64,000 nt of DNA from CAXQZM01 sp964228455 (lineage in GTDB: Bacteria > Pseudomonadota > Alphaproteobacteria > UBA7985). The notes under the pieces were generated by a model, which ran no database searches, was not told where the DNA came from, and saw nothing but the letters and a program-made list of their open reading frames with translations. The first letter of the stretch is position 1, and every line of letters begins with the position of its first letter. The position numbers and the translations under genes were made by a program. The stretch spans positions 1 through 64,000 of the forward strand of contig CAXQZM010000043.1 of assembly GCA_964228455.1 (NCBI GenBank), in the 5' to 3' direction. This document shows, piece after piece, positions 25,304-33,355 of this stretch.

Positions 25304-27445
25304 ATGACTCGCTCCAACCTGCTGTATGCGCTCTACGGCCTGCTCGTCGTCTGGGCTGCATATGTGCTCCTGCCACCGCTCCAGGGGCTAGTGTCATCAA
25401 CATACGGAGGTCTGGCGACAAGCTTACATAGTTTGTACCGCGCGTACGCAGATGCCGTAGCACCACTTCTGACATGGACATCAATTAACCGAGGCGTCTT
25501 CGCGGCAGTTATAATTATCATTTTAGCCACCTTATTTGTTTGGTCTATAGTCATCGGCTTAAGGCAGTCAAAAATACGAGAAAAAGACGAAGTGTTTGGT
25601 GATCCTGAGCGCACACGAGGGGGCTGGTACTGGATGGTCTGTGGCCTCGCATCTTTGGCATTGGTTTGGTTCTATTTTTCTTGGGGAGCAGCTCGAGCGT
25701 TTTTTCCTAATGCGGCTAACGAAATATGCCAGGTTGCAACGCTTAATACGGCAATGCGTCCAATCGGCGGTGCGCTGCCACCGCGATATTTCCTAGGAAC
25801 AGAGGTCATAAGGGCAACGCATAATGAGATTTCAGAAATTAAACTTCTAAGTACCCGAGTTGCCCTAACAGAAGCACAACGCGCCGAGATAGGAACGCTA
25901 ACAAATGAGTTAGAGGCGCTGATGTCAGAGCTCTCTGATCCAGAGGCTCTGTCAGAAGAAGTTTCCGCTGAAATCATTGCTGTCTCAGAGGGGCTAGCCT
26001 CAGCAGCAAATGACCTTCGGTCAGGATTTCACCCTAATATGGCTGATGAACAAACTCTCCTTCAAAATAGAGCGCAAGGAGCAGGGGGCATCGCGGACGA
26101 GGCAACTAAAGAAATACCATTTAGCCCTATCTCTTCCCGCGGAAGTTTATTTGTGGCGGTTGCAGGAGATGTTGAGCTGCTAACAAAGCAATTTCAGGGA
26201 ATTAAAAACCTTACTGGCGATCGCAAGGTTAGGATTGATGCGCTTAAAGATGATATAAAAGCGTTGAAGGCTGAGTTCGCTGAAATCACGGACCAGGATA
26301 GCGCGAACCGCACTCGGATTATTCGTAAACTCGAAGGCAGGTCGAGAGCCATTGCTCGGGGAACTATTTTTCCTCCTCAAGCATTAGATCCGATAGAAGA
26401 TTCCATGCTGTCTCTTGCTAGCGCCTCTAATGTGGCGCAGGGCGGTCTTTGGTTTGTGGATGCCATCATGCTACCCACAAGTACGATAGAGAGAACCGCT
26501 ACCGTATGCACTGAGTTTGGTTCTGGCCGCTGGTTACCAAAGCCACTCGATGTAATCGCGCGCTTTGGAGAGATGGCAAATATTCATCTAAACTCTGACG
26601 CAACGGCAGTAAATGAAGATACCGGACAGCCATTCCGGCCTGGAGGAATGAAGGGCGTAAGACTTCTGTGGGTGAAGTGGTTGCCTATATCAGATGTCGT
26701 GGCGCCCCTTATTCCCAATGGTTTGGTAGATTTGTTGCCTGGGGAGTATCCAACGCATCAAGAGGATGGAACTTTCAGGCATAATTTCAAATCCCGTGTT
26801 CTGGCGTTTACTCAAGGCGATGTGAATCTTGGATATATACCAATGCTCGATGGCCACGTTTGGGATTCTTTATACCGTGTCATCGTCGCTATGGCGTTGG
26901 GAATAGGCATTGGCGTCCCCTTGGGGATTATGATGGGCGCATCGAGATTTTTCAAATCATATTTTGATCCTCTTATAGAACTGTACCGACCGATCCCGCC
27001 ACTAGCATGGGCACCATTGATTTTGACCGCTATTGGTCTTGGCGATGCAGGCAAAATCACGCTTCTTTTCATGGTAGCGCTCGCCATCATGATTATTTCT
27101 GCGAGAACGGGCGCAATATCAACGCAGCTCTCCAAAATTAGGGCATCTCATTCGCTCGGCGCAAGCAATCGGCAAATTTTACGGCAAGTGATTCTGCCTA
27201 ATGCTTTGCCAGAAATACTTACTGGTATTCGAATTGCGATCGGTGTTTGTTGGGGAACTTTGGTTGCAGCGGAGCTATTAGCTGGAGAGACGGGAATAGG
27301 GTTTGTTGAAAATATTGCATCAAAGACCCAGGATTATACAACAATCTGGGTAACCATATTAATTATGGGAATGCTTGGCTTTGCACTCGATCTTCTCATG
27401 CGCTGGGTTATTGCAAAGACAATACCTTGGAGAGGGAAGGGGTGA
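25304..27445 (+). CDS. Oversized ABC permease of the taurine type with a 500-residue N-terminal extension
   Basis: 713 residues, against about 250-290 for a TauC or SsuC permease. The last 200 residues (from about 515) are an ordinary BPD permease: SLYRVIVAMALGIGIGVPLGIMM, RPIPPLAWAPL, and the EAA loop ARTGAISTQLSKIRASHSLGAS...LPNALPEIL that contacts the ATPase. Before it come three hydrophobic helices (about 5-27, 62-86, 108-130) and a soluble region (about 140-510) with two coiled-coil stretches (about 170-235 and 310-345). The extra part has no family I recognise. It is in the same operon as the binding protein and ATPase, so the transporter is presumably functional. Confidence 0.85.
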   Translation: MTRSNLLYALYGLLVVWAAYVLLPPLQGLVSSTYGGLATSLHSLYRAYADAVAPLLTWTSINRGVFAAVIIIILATLFVWSIVIGLRQSKIREKDEVFGDPERTRGGWYWMVCGLASLALVWFYFSWGAARAFFPNAANEICQVATLNTAMRPIGGALPPRYFLGTEVIRATHNEISEIKLLSTRVALTEAQRAEIGTLTNELEALMSELSDPEALSEEVSAEIIAVSEGLASAANDLRSGFHPNMADEQTLLQNRAQGAGGIADEATKEIPFSPISSRGSLFVAVAGDVELLTKQFQGIKNLTGDRKVRIDALKDDIKALKAEFAEITDQDSANRTRIIRKLEGRSRAIARGTIFPPQALDPIEDSMLSLASASNVAQGGLWFVDAIMLPTSTIERTATVCTEFGSGRWLPKPLDVIARFGEMANIHLNSDATAVNEDTGQPFRPGGMKGVRLLWVKWLPISDVVAPLIPNGLVDLLPGEYPTHQEDGTFRHNFKSRVLAFTQGDVNLGYIPMLDGHVWDSLYRVIVAMALGIGIGVPLGIMMGASRFFKSYFDPLIELYRPIPPLAWAPLILTAIGLGDAGKITLLFMVALAIMIISARTGAISTQLSKIRASHSLGASNRQILRQVILPNALPEILTGIRIAIGVCWGTLVAAELLAGETGIGFVENIASKTQDYTTIWVTILIMGMLGFALDLLMRWVIAKTIPWRGKG

Positions 27446-27455
27446 TCAGGCCATC

Positions 27456-28325
27456 CTAACCATTTATCAACGCAGAAATTAGCGCAACTTTAACGATATC
27501 ATCTGTGGTCGCGCCTCTTGATAGATCCGCGATTGGCTTTGCAAACCCGTGTAGCAAGGGTCCTATCGCCTGTGCTCCAGCGAGTTCTTGCATTAGCTTA
27601 TAGCCGATATTGCCAGCATCAATATTTGGAAAAATTAAGGTATTTGGATTTGCTGCGTTTATGCCTTTGCGTACACCAATTTCAGGATTTAGTGCAGCGT
27701 CGCCTTGGACAGGGCCGACGGCCTGGATGCCCTTGTTTTTTAATTCGCTTGCCGCTGCTCGCACTTTGTCGACGCTAGCGCCTGAGCCGCTTGTGCCAGT
27801 GGAATAGGACAAAAAAGAGATTCGAGCATCACCAAAAAGCAACTTCGCAGCCTTCGCTAAGTGATGGCCAATATGAACTAGTTGATCTTTGTTTGGATTA
27901 ATATTTACTGCACAATCGCCAAAAAGCAGCTGCTTTCCGCTTGGAAAACTCATTAAAAACGAAGAACAAATCAGGGGTGCATCCGCCTCCAGACCTACAG
28001 CTCGAAGACCTGCTCTTAAGACAGTTGCCGTCTCGGTTGCGGCACCAGAAACAAGGAAGTCACCTTTGCCTAGGGTCAATAAAGCTGCAGCTCGATGGGT
28101 TGGATCCTGTAAAAAAAGGTCAATTTTGTCTTCTGATAGACCAGGTTTAACCCTCCTAAAAGGCTCCCTCATTTTCTCCTCAGGATCGCCTGGTTCAACA
28201 ATTATACACCCTAGATTTGCCAGACGATTGGCAGCCTCAGCTACTCGACTATCGTGCATTTCTGGTATGATGATGCGAGGGCAGGTTTTCTGCACATGGG
28301 CTTGAGCTATGTTTATGAGGGTCAT
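27456..28325 (-). CDS. pta: Phosphate acetyltransferase Pta (short form)
   Basis: Interconverts acetyl-CoA and acetyl phosphate. 289 residues, somewhat short for the catalytic domain (about 320-330). Diagnostic C-terminal blocks are present: FLSYSTGTSGSGAS, FPNIDAGNIGYKL, and LAGAQAIGPLLHGFAKPIADLSRGA. Convergent with the taurine-type operon (10-base gap). In taurine and sulfoacetaldehyde degradation Pta consumes acetyl phosphate made by Xsc, so the position is suggestive, but xsc and ackA are not here. Its upstream region, shared with the aldehyde dehydrogenase, contains two inverted repeats. Confidence 0.9.
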   Translation of the reverse strand: MTLINIAQAHVQKTCPRIIIPEMHDSRVAEAANRLANLGCIIVEPGDPEEKMREPFRRVKPGLSEDKIDLFLQDPTHRAAALLTLGKGDFLVSGAATETATVLRAGLRAVGLEADAPLICSSFLMSFPSGKQLLFGDCAVNINPNKDQLVHIGHHLAKAAKLLFGDARISFLSYSTGTSGSGASVDKVRAAASELKNKGIQAVGPVQGDAALNPEIGVRKGINAANPNTLIFPNIDAGNIGYKLMQELAGAQAIGPLLHGFAKPIADLSRGATTDDIVKVALISALING

Positions 28326-28334
28326 GGGTTTATC

Positions 28335-28346
28335 CTTAGCGCTAAG
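28335..28346. promoter_or_regulatory. 12-bp perfect palindrome upstream of pta
   Basis: CTTAGCGCTAAG is a perfect 12-bp palindrome, centred about 15 bases before the pta start in the 72-base region shared with the divergent aldehyde dehydrogenase gene. Its size and position fit a repressor operator. The regulator is unknown. Confidence 0.4.
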
Positions 28347-28366
28347 AGGCGTCGAATTTAAGACAT

Positions 28367-28391
28367 AGTCTAGGAATGGCTATGCTAGACT
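28367..28391. promoter_or_regulatory. Interrupted inverted repeat upstream of the aldehyde dehydrogenase gene
   Basis: AGTCTAG (28367-28373) and CTAGACT (28385-28391) are perfect 7-bp inverted arms separated by 11 bases, an 18-base centre-to-centre distance suited to a dimeric regulator on one face of the helix. The right arm ends seven bases before the aldehyde dehydrogenase ATG, so binding would probably block expression. Confidence 0.45.
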
Positions 28392-28397
28392 TTATTT

Positions 28398-29876
28398 ATG
28401 TCAGGGTTAACCCAGTTTAAAATGCTCATCAATGGAGCAGATGTAAATGCAAGTGATGGAGGCAAGCGCAAATCTATTGATCCTTCTACAGGCGAGCCTT
28501 GGGCTGAGTTTCCCGAGGCAACAAAAGAAGATGTGGATTTAGCTGTAAGGGCTGCGCACTTAGCCCAAACGTCAGGGCCATGGTCCAAACTGACGCCAAC
28601 GGAGCGAGGCCAAGCTTTATACCGTCTTGCCGACGCCCTATCTGAAAACGCTGACAACATTGGGAGGCTTGAGACCCGAGATACGGGAAAGCTTCTGAAA
28701 GAGACTGTCTGGCAGGCAAAATATATTTCTGACTATCTGAGGTATTTTGGAGGCGCTGCTGATAAGATATCTGGTGACACGCTACCAATCGATAAGCAGG
28801 ACATGTTTGTCTATACCTCGAGGGAGCCCCTCGGTGTAATCGCTGCGGTGATCCCATGGAATTCACAACTATTTTTGTCAGCAACAAAGATAGGCCCTGC
28901 ACTAGCAATGGGAAATACCCTGGTTTTAAAGGCTTCAGAGCATGCTCCTGCGCCATTGCTAGCATTTGCCAAGCTAGCCAAAAAGGCGGGAATCCCTGAT
29001 GGTGTGATTAACGTAATCACTGGCGGTGGAGAGCCATGTGGAAGAGAGTTAACCAGTCATAATCTTGTTTCAAAAATAGCATTTACCGGCGGTGGCTCCG
29101 CTGCGAGGCACGTAGTCAGAAACTCAGCTGAAAATTTTGCGCAGGTATCTTTAGAGTTAGGAGGAAAGTCACCTTTTATTGTTTTTGATGATGCCAATAT
29201 ATCAAGCGCTACAAATGCTTGTGTGGCAGGGATTTTTGGGGCGTCAGGTCAATCTTGTGTTGCTGGGTCTAGGCTGTTGGTTCAAGAAGACATCGCGGAT
29301 CTTTTCGTAGAAAAGCTTTCCAGAATTGCTGAAAATATTCGTTTGGGGGATCCCGCAGACGGTAGTACGGAGATGGGTCCGTTGTGCACTATCGAACAGA
29401 TTAAATTGATTGACGACCAGATCAACAAAGCGGTTTCTGATGGCGCAAAGGTAGTATGTGGGGGAGGCCGGACAGAGGGGAAGGGCCTGTTTTTTAAGCC
29501 AACAATCGTTGACTGTCCTGATTCTAAAATAAATATTTTAGACACGGAGCTTTTTGGGCCAGTTTTGTCTGTTGTCCGATTTAAAACCGAGGCTGAAGCA
29601 ATCATGCTGGCCAACGATACTAAATACGGACTAGCAGCTGGGGTTTTTACCAATAATCATAGCCGGGCGTTACGTATGTCAAAGAATTTACGAGCAGGCA
29701 TTGTGTGGGTAAATACATATCGAGCAATTTCACCGATTGCTGAATTTGGTGGTGAGCGCATGAGCGGTTATGGCCGTGAAGCAGGCTTTCAGGCCTTATA
29801 TGACTATTCCCAGACCAAGTCAGTTTGGATGAACCTATCGGATGAGCCCGTAGCCAATCCGTTTCGGCCGCGTTAG
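28398..29876 (+). CDS. NAD(P)-dependent aldehyde dehydrogenase
   Basis: Oxidises an aldehyde to the acid. 492 residues, normal length. Catalytic residues: N155 in PWNSQL, E253 in LELGGKSPF and nucleophile C287 in GQSCVAGS; the cofactor segment FTGGGSAARHV is present. It resembles the broad betaine/hydroxymuconic-semialdehyde dehydrogenase group, so the substrate is not fixed. It is followed after five bases by a luciferase-like monooxygenase gene, with which it surely shares a transcript. Confidence 0.92.
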   Translation: MSGLTQFKMLINGADVNASDGGKRKSIDPSTGEPWAEFPEATKEDVDLAVRAAHLAQTSGPWSKLTPTERGQALYRLADALSENADNIGRLETRDTGKLLKETVWQAKYISDYLRYFGGAADKISGDTLPIDKQDMFVYTSREPLGVIAAVIPWNSQLFLSATKIGPALAMGNTLVLKASEHAPAPLLAFAKLAKKAGIPDGVINVITGGGEPCGRELTSHNLVSKIAFTGGGSAARHVVRNSAENFAQVSLELGGKSPFIVFDDANISSATNACVAGIFGASGQSCVAGSRLLVQEDIADLFVEKLSRIAENIRLGDPADGSTEMGPLCTIEQIKLIDDQINKAVSDGAKVVCGGGRTEGKGLFFKPTIVDCPDSKINILDTELFGPVLSVVRFKTEAEAIMLANDTKYGLAAGVFTNNHSRALRMSKNLRAGIVWVNTYRAISPIAEFGGERMSGYGREAGFQALYDYSQTKSVWMNLSDEPVANPFRPR

Positions 29877-29881
29877 AACAA

Positions 29882-30916
29882 ATGAGGTTTCAACTCGCGA
29901 TAAATCTAGAAAGAACCTCGTCAAGCCAGGACATGTCAAAGGTCGCCTCTCATACGTTAGAGATGGTTCAAATGGCTGATCAGGCAGGGTTCGAAATAGT
30001 TTGGGCTGCAGAGCATCATGCTTTGGAGATGACAATTGCTCCCAATCCGTTTCAATTGCTTACTTGGTGGTCTCAACACACAAGCCAAATAAGAATGGGC
30101 TGCGGCGTGGCAAATGCAGCTTATTGGCATCCAATCAATTTGGCGGGTGAGGCCGCAATGTGTGATTTAATATCTGGGGGCCGCCTGGAGCTAGGTCTAG
30201 GATCAGGAGCATATCAGCGCGAATTTGATCGCATGCGACCGGGTGTTGATCAAAAAGACGGCTACAGATACCTCCAGGAAATGCTGCCTCTCATTCGAGA
30301 GCTTTGGAGTGGAGATGTGGCTCATAATGGAGAGTTTTGGCAATTTCCCAGTGCAACTTCAGTGCCCAAGCCCATCCAAAATGACGTTCCCATCTGGGTT
30401 GCTGCTCGCAGCCCAGTTACTTTTGATTATGCGGTTGAACAGGATGCCAACATTATGTCATGGCCGCTTACGCTCGGGTTTGAAGAGGCCGAAAAATATG
30501 CTTCACTTCGAAAGGAAGCAATCGAAAAATTACCAGGCTCAACACCAAAGAAATTTGTGATGATGCGTCATACAGCAGTGTATGAATCGTCAGAGGATCG
30601 AAGAGCTTCTATGGCTGCGATTCGTCATAATTTAAGCCAGTTTGGAAACTTAATGACTAAGCGAGGAGAGGTTGAAAACGGGTTTCCTGAGCTTGTCCCA
30701 TTCGACCAGATTGAGGGTAATGCGCGAGTGGATTCAAGCATGCTAGAGAATAATCTTGTGTTTGGATCTGCAGAGCAAGTTACGGAAAAGCTTAAGGCAT
30801 ATCAGTCACTCGGGATCGACGGTTTTATTTATTATTCTTCAATGGGGCTTGATCACACAGTACAAAAGCGCTCCCTAGAAACCTTTATTGAGAGAGTGAT
30901 CCCTAACTTCAACTGA
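29882..30916 (+). CDS. Luciferase-like flavin-dependent monooxygenase (LLM class)
   Basis: Two-component FMN monooxygenase of the bacterial luciferase superfamily. 344 residues: EIVWAAEHHALE near residue 40, the MGCGVANAAYWHPINLAGEAAMCDLISGGRLELGLGSG stretch (about 75-115, typical of the TIM barrel fold) and PIWVAARSP. Relatives oxidise alkanesulfonates, cyclic ketones (type II Baeyer-Villiger enzymes), pyrimidines or long-chain aldehydes. No flavin reductase gene is adjacent. Placed between an aldehyde dehydrogenase and an alpha/beta hydrolase, it probably belongs to a degradation route. Confidence 0.85.
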   Translation: MRFQLAINLERTSSSQDMSKVASHTLEMVQMADQAGFEIVWAAEHHALEMTIAPNPFQLLTWWSQHTSQIRMGCGVANAAYWHPINLAGEAAMCDLISGGRLELGLGSGAYQREFDRMRPGVDQKDGYRYLQEMLPLIRELWSGDVAHNGEFWQFPSATSVPKPIQNDVPIWVAARSPVTFDYAVEQDANIMSWPLTLGFEEAEKYASLRKEAIEKLPGSTPKKFVMMRHTAVYESSEDRRASMAAIRHNLSQFGNLMTKRGEVENGFPELVPFDQIEGNARVDSSMLENNLVFGSAEQVTEKLKAYQSLGIDGFIYYSSMGLDHTVQKRSLETFIERVIPNFN

Positions 30917-30969
30917 ATTTCTGTTTTTGGCGACAGGCAGATCTAAATCGAGAGTAGATAATCGAGCCA

Positions 30970-31701
30970 GTGTCTAATAAAGTAATACTAATCCATGGCC
31001 TTGGGCTCAGCACGTCAATGTGGGATGTTTTCGTCCCTGCTATTGAGAGTTGGGGTTTTGATGTTTTAACATACAACCTCCCCGGCCACGGAGGTGATGC
31101 GCCTGTAAAGCGATCACACGATTTACAGCTATATGTAGAGCAAGCCCTGGCTCAAATGGATAAAATTGGCTGGGACTGTGCGCATTTAGTTGGTTTTTCC
31201 CTAGGGGGCATGATAAACCGAAAATTGGCGTTGTTAGAGCCTCACCGAACCGCATCTTTGTCTATCTGGAATTCACCTCACGATCGCGGAGAGCACCAGC
31301 AGGCGGCAGTTGAGGACCGAGCAAGAAATTCTCGACAGTATGGCGTTGATTCAACTCTGGAGGCAGCCTTAGATAGGTGGCTTACGGCAGAAGCCACGGA
31401 TGATCTGAGAAACCAGGTTCGGTCATGGCGTAGGAGCTGTGACCCAGGCTCATATGCAGAAGCTGCCTGGGTGCTAGCTAATGGCGTGCCAGAGTTGGTG
31501 AACGCAGAGCCAACAAAGCAGGTGCCAACGCAAGTTATTACATGTGAGAATGATGTTGGTTCAACGCCAGATATGGCCAGAAAAATAGCGATGGCGCTAA
31601 AAGCCGAAACGGTGGAGATTATCCCGGGATTAAAACATCTAGGTCTCCTTCAGCGTCCAGACCTCTTTTTGGATCCGCTTAAGAAATTTTTATCCTCTTA
31701 A
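30970..31701 (+). CDS. Alpha/beta hydrolase, enol-lactonase-like
   Basis: 243 residues, GTG start. Begins directly with the oxyanion strand VILIHGLGLSTSMWD; the nucleophile elbow is GFSLGG with Ser77; the catalytic His is in GLKHLG near the C-terminus; the acid is probably in ITCENDVGSTP. It resembles PcaD-type 3-oxoadipate enol-lactone hydrolases and similar esterases. It follows the LLM monooxygenase by 53 bases and overlaps the convergent pcs gene by 23 bases. Confidence 0.82.
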   Translation: MSNKVILIHGLGLSTSMWDVFVPAIESWGFDVLTYNLPGHGGDAPVKRSHDLQLYVEQALAQMDKIGWDCAHLVGFSLGGMINRKLALLEPHRTASLSIWNSPHDRGEHQQAAVEDRARNSRQYGVDSTLEAALDRWLTAEATDDLRNQVRSWRRSCDPGSYAEAAWVLANGVPELVNAEPTKQVPTQVITCENDVGSTPDMARKIAMALKAETVEIIPGLKHLGLLQRPDLFLDPLKKFLSS

Positions 31702-32398
31702 GTGTTAGGAAAAGACTAATCCCTGCAAAGTATGAACTGCTGGCTATAAATACTATGAACCAGGGCTGAGCGGCGGAGCTATTATGTCCTTGGTGTAGGA
31801 TCTGATAGCCTAATATTGCTGCTGATACTGTCCACAATGCAGAGTTTAGCCAATTCAGCCACTCATATCCACCTAACGGTGTTCTGAATGGGTGCACATA
31901 AGGGGTTGGAACGATGGTTAAGATTAAAAAAGCTCCAATTACAAACAATGATAGCCAAGCGGACAGCGACGACAGGACCACAAAAAAAACAACTACATTC
32001 CACAGAGCTGGAAAGCCTATAAAACTATTATCTTCCGCTTTCATGCCCACTTGAGCGAACGTAAAGCTACCAGCCAGCAACACCAGAGCTCCCGCTAAAG
32101 TTTGAAATCCGGCTGGTACAAGCGCCCAATGCCAAATCATCACGGCAGGAATCGTCACGTACGTGAAATAATCGATTACGAAGTCTAAAGCACCACCATC
32201 AACTCCAGGAGTGTAGATTTTTACTTTAGCAGCGCGTGCGAGGGTTCCGTCAATCCCATCAATAACAAGAGTGATTCCGAGGTATAGAAATGCTAGGCTT
32301 ATGTTCTTATCAATTGTTGCGATTATAGATAAGAACCCGAAAACAAGCCCACTAGCAGTGAAGACGTGTACAAGAATAGCGAGGAAGCGTGCAGACAT
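31679..32398 (-). CDS. pcs: Phosphatidylcholine synthase Pcs
   Basis: Makes phosphatidylcholine from CDP-diacylglycerol and choline in the inner membrane. 239 residues, about eight membrane helices. The CDP-alcohol phosphatidyltransferase motif is present as DGIDGTLAR followed by GGALDFVIDYFTY, with the longer spacing typical of Pcs, not of PgsA or PssA. Pcs is characteristic of Alphaproteobacteria. Single gene, convergent with the hydrolase. Confidence 0.87.
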   Translation of the reverse strand: MSARFLAILVHVFTASGLVFGFLSIIATIDKNISLAFLYLGITLVIDGIDGTLARAAKVKIYTPGVDGGALDFVIDYFTYVTIPAVMIWHWALVPAGFQTLAGALVLLAGSFTFAQVGMKAEDNSFIGFPALWNVVVFFVVLSSLSAWLSLFVIGAFLILTIVPTPYVHPFRTPLGGYEWLNWLNSALWTVSAAILGYQILHQGHNSSAAQPWFIVFIASSSYFAGISLFLTLKRIKIS

Positions 32399-32467
32399 GT
32401 GTCTCTTGTAACGGCGAAGAAGACAAAATTCACGGCCTATCTTTCAAGGGCTCGTGGCAAACACTAA

Positions 32468-33355
32468 GTGGCAGGAATGAGAATTGATGCACATCATCAC
32501 CTTTGGGACCTAAAAGCCGTTTCTTATCCATGGCTGGAAGCCAAGGGCGTGTCCCGATTTTTTGGAAACCCGGCGTCTATTCAACGCAACTATATTTTGG
32601 ATGAGTTTCGTCAGGATGCATCAACAGCAAAAGCACAGGGCTCTGTTCATATTCAAGTCGGAGCCGCTGATGGGCTTCAAGAGGCTTTGTGGGTTCAGAA
32701 AGTGGCAATGTCAAATTTGGACTGGCCGCTAAAGCAGGTTGTTTTTTGTGATCTCACCAGTAGCAATTTAAAGAACCAGTTAGACCAATTTCAAAGCCTT
32801 TCGTCGGTAGTGGGTGTCCGTCAAATAGTTGGTAGAGCTCCGGGGGAAGATACCGCGACGGGCACTCAAGGGTTATTGTCGGACCGGAGGTTCGTTGCAG
32901 GATTGCATGAAGTTGCAGCCCGTGGCCTCTCATTCGATTTACAACTGATTCCAGAATTAATGGAAAAAGCGGGCTCTGTACTTAGAGAGGTTTCTGAGCT
33001 GAAAGTTGCCTTGTGTCATGCTGGTTCTCCACATGATCGAAGTCCGTCGGGGCTAAAGTTTTACGCCAAAGAACTAACCTCTTTGAGTATGAATCCGAAC
33101 GTAGTCTGCAAGATCTCAGGTCTTGGAATGTTTGATCATGATTGGACAGCTAAAAGTGTGAAACCCTTTTTTACCGCATGTTTATCGCAGTTTGGTGCCG
33201 AAAGACTAATGTTCGGGTCTAATTTTCCAGTTGATTCTCTTAGCTCAACCTACCATCAGTTGGTTAGTAGGCATAGTGAGCTTATAGAGGAAATAAGCGC
33301 GTCGCAGCGGGATCAATTTTGGGGTGGCACGGCTGAGAGGTTTTATGGATTCTAG
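32468..33355 (+). CDS. Amidohydrolase-2 family lactonase-like enzyme
   Basis: Metal-dependent hydrolase of the fuconolactonase / pyrone-dicarboxylate lactonase group. 295 residues with a GTG start; an ATG three codons on (32477) gives the more typical MRIDAHHHLWDL and may be the true start. Motifs: DAHHHLWDL metal-binding histidines, DLQLIPE, LCHAGSPH and the C-terminal LMFGSNFPVD catalytic aspartate. It follows the catabolic genes on the same strand, separated by the oppositely oriented pcs, and overlaps the ABC exporter by 11 bases. Confidence 0.85.
   Translation: MAGMRIDAHHHLWDLKAVSYPWLEAKGVSRFFGNPASIQRNYILDEFRQDASTAKAQGSVHIQVGAADGLQEALWVQKVAMSNLDWPLKQVVFCDLTSSNLKNQLDQFQSLSSVVGVRQIVGRAPGEDTATGTQGLLSDRRFVAGLHEVAARGLSFDLQLIPELMEKAGSVLREVSELKVALCHAGSPHDRSPSGLKFYAKELTSLSMNPNVVCKISGLGMFDHDWTAKSVKPFFTACLSQFGAERLMFGSNFPVDSLSSTYHQLVSRHSELIEEISASQRDQFWGGTAERFYGF

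Noticed and set aside
25333..25977. Minus-strand frames opposite the permease N-terminus, raising the idea that the extension is two genes
   Set aside because: The plus-strand frame is continuous with no stop, keeps membrane and coiled-coil character, and has no internal ribosome-binding site plus start before the permease domain that I can support.
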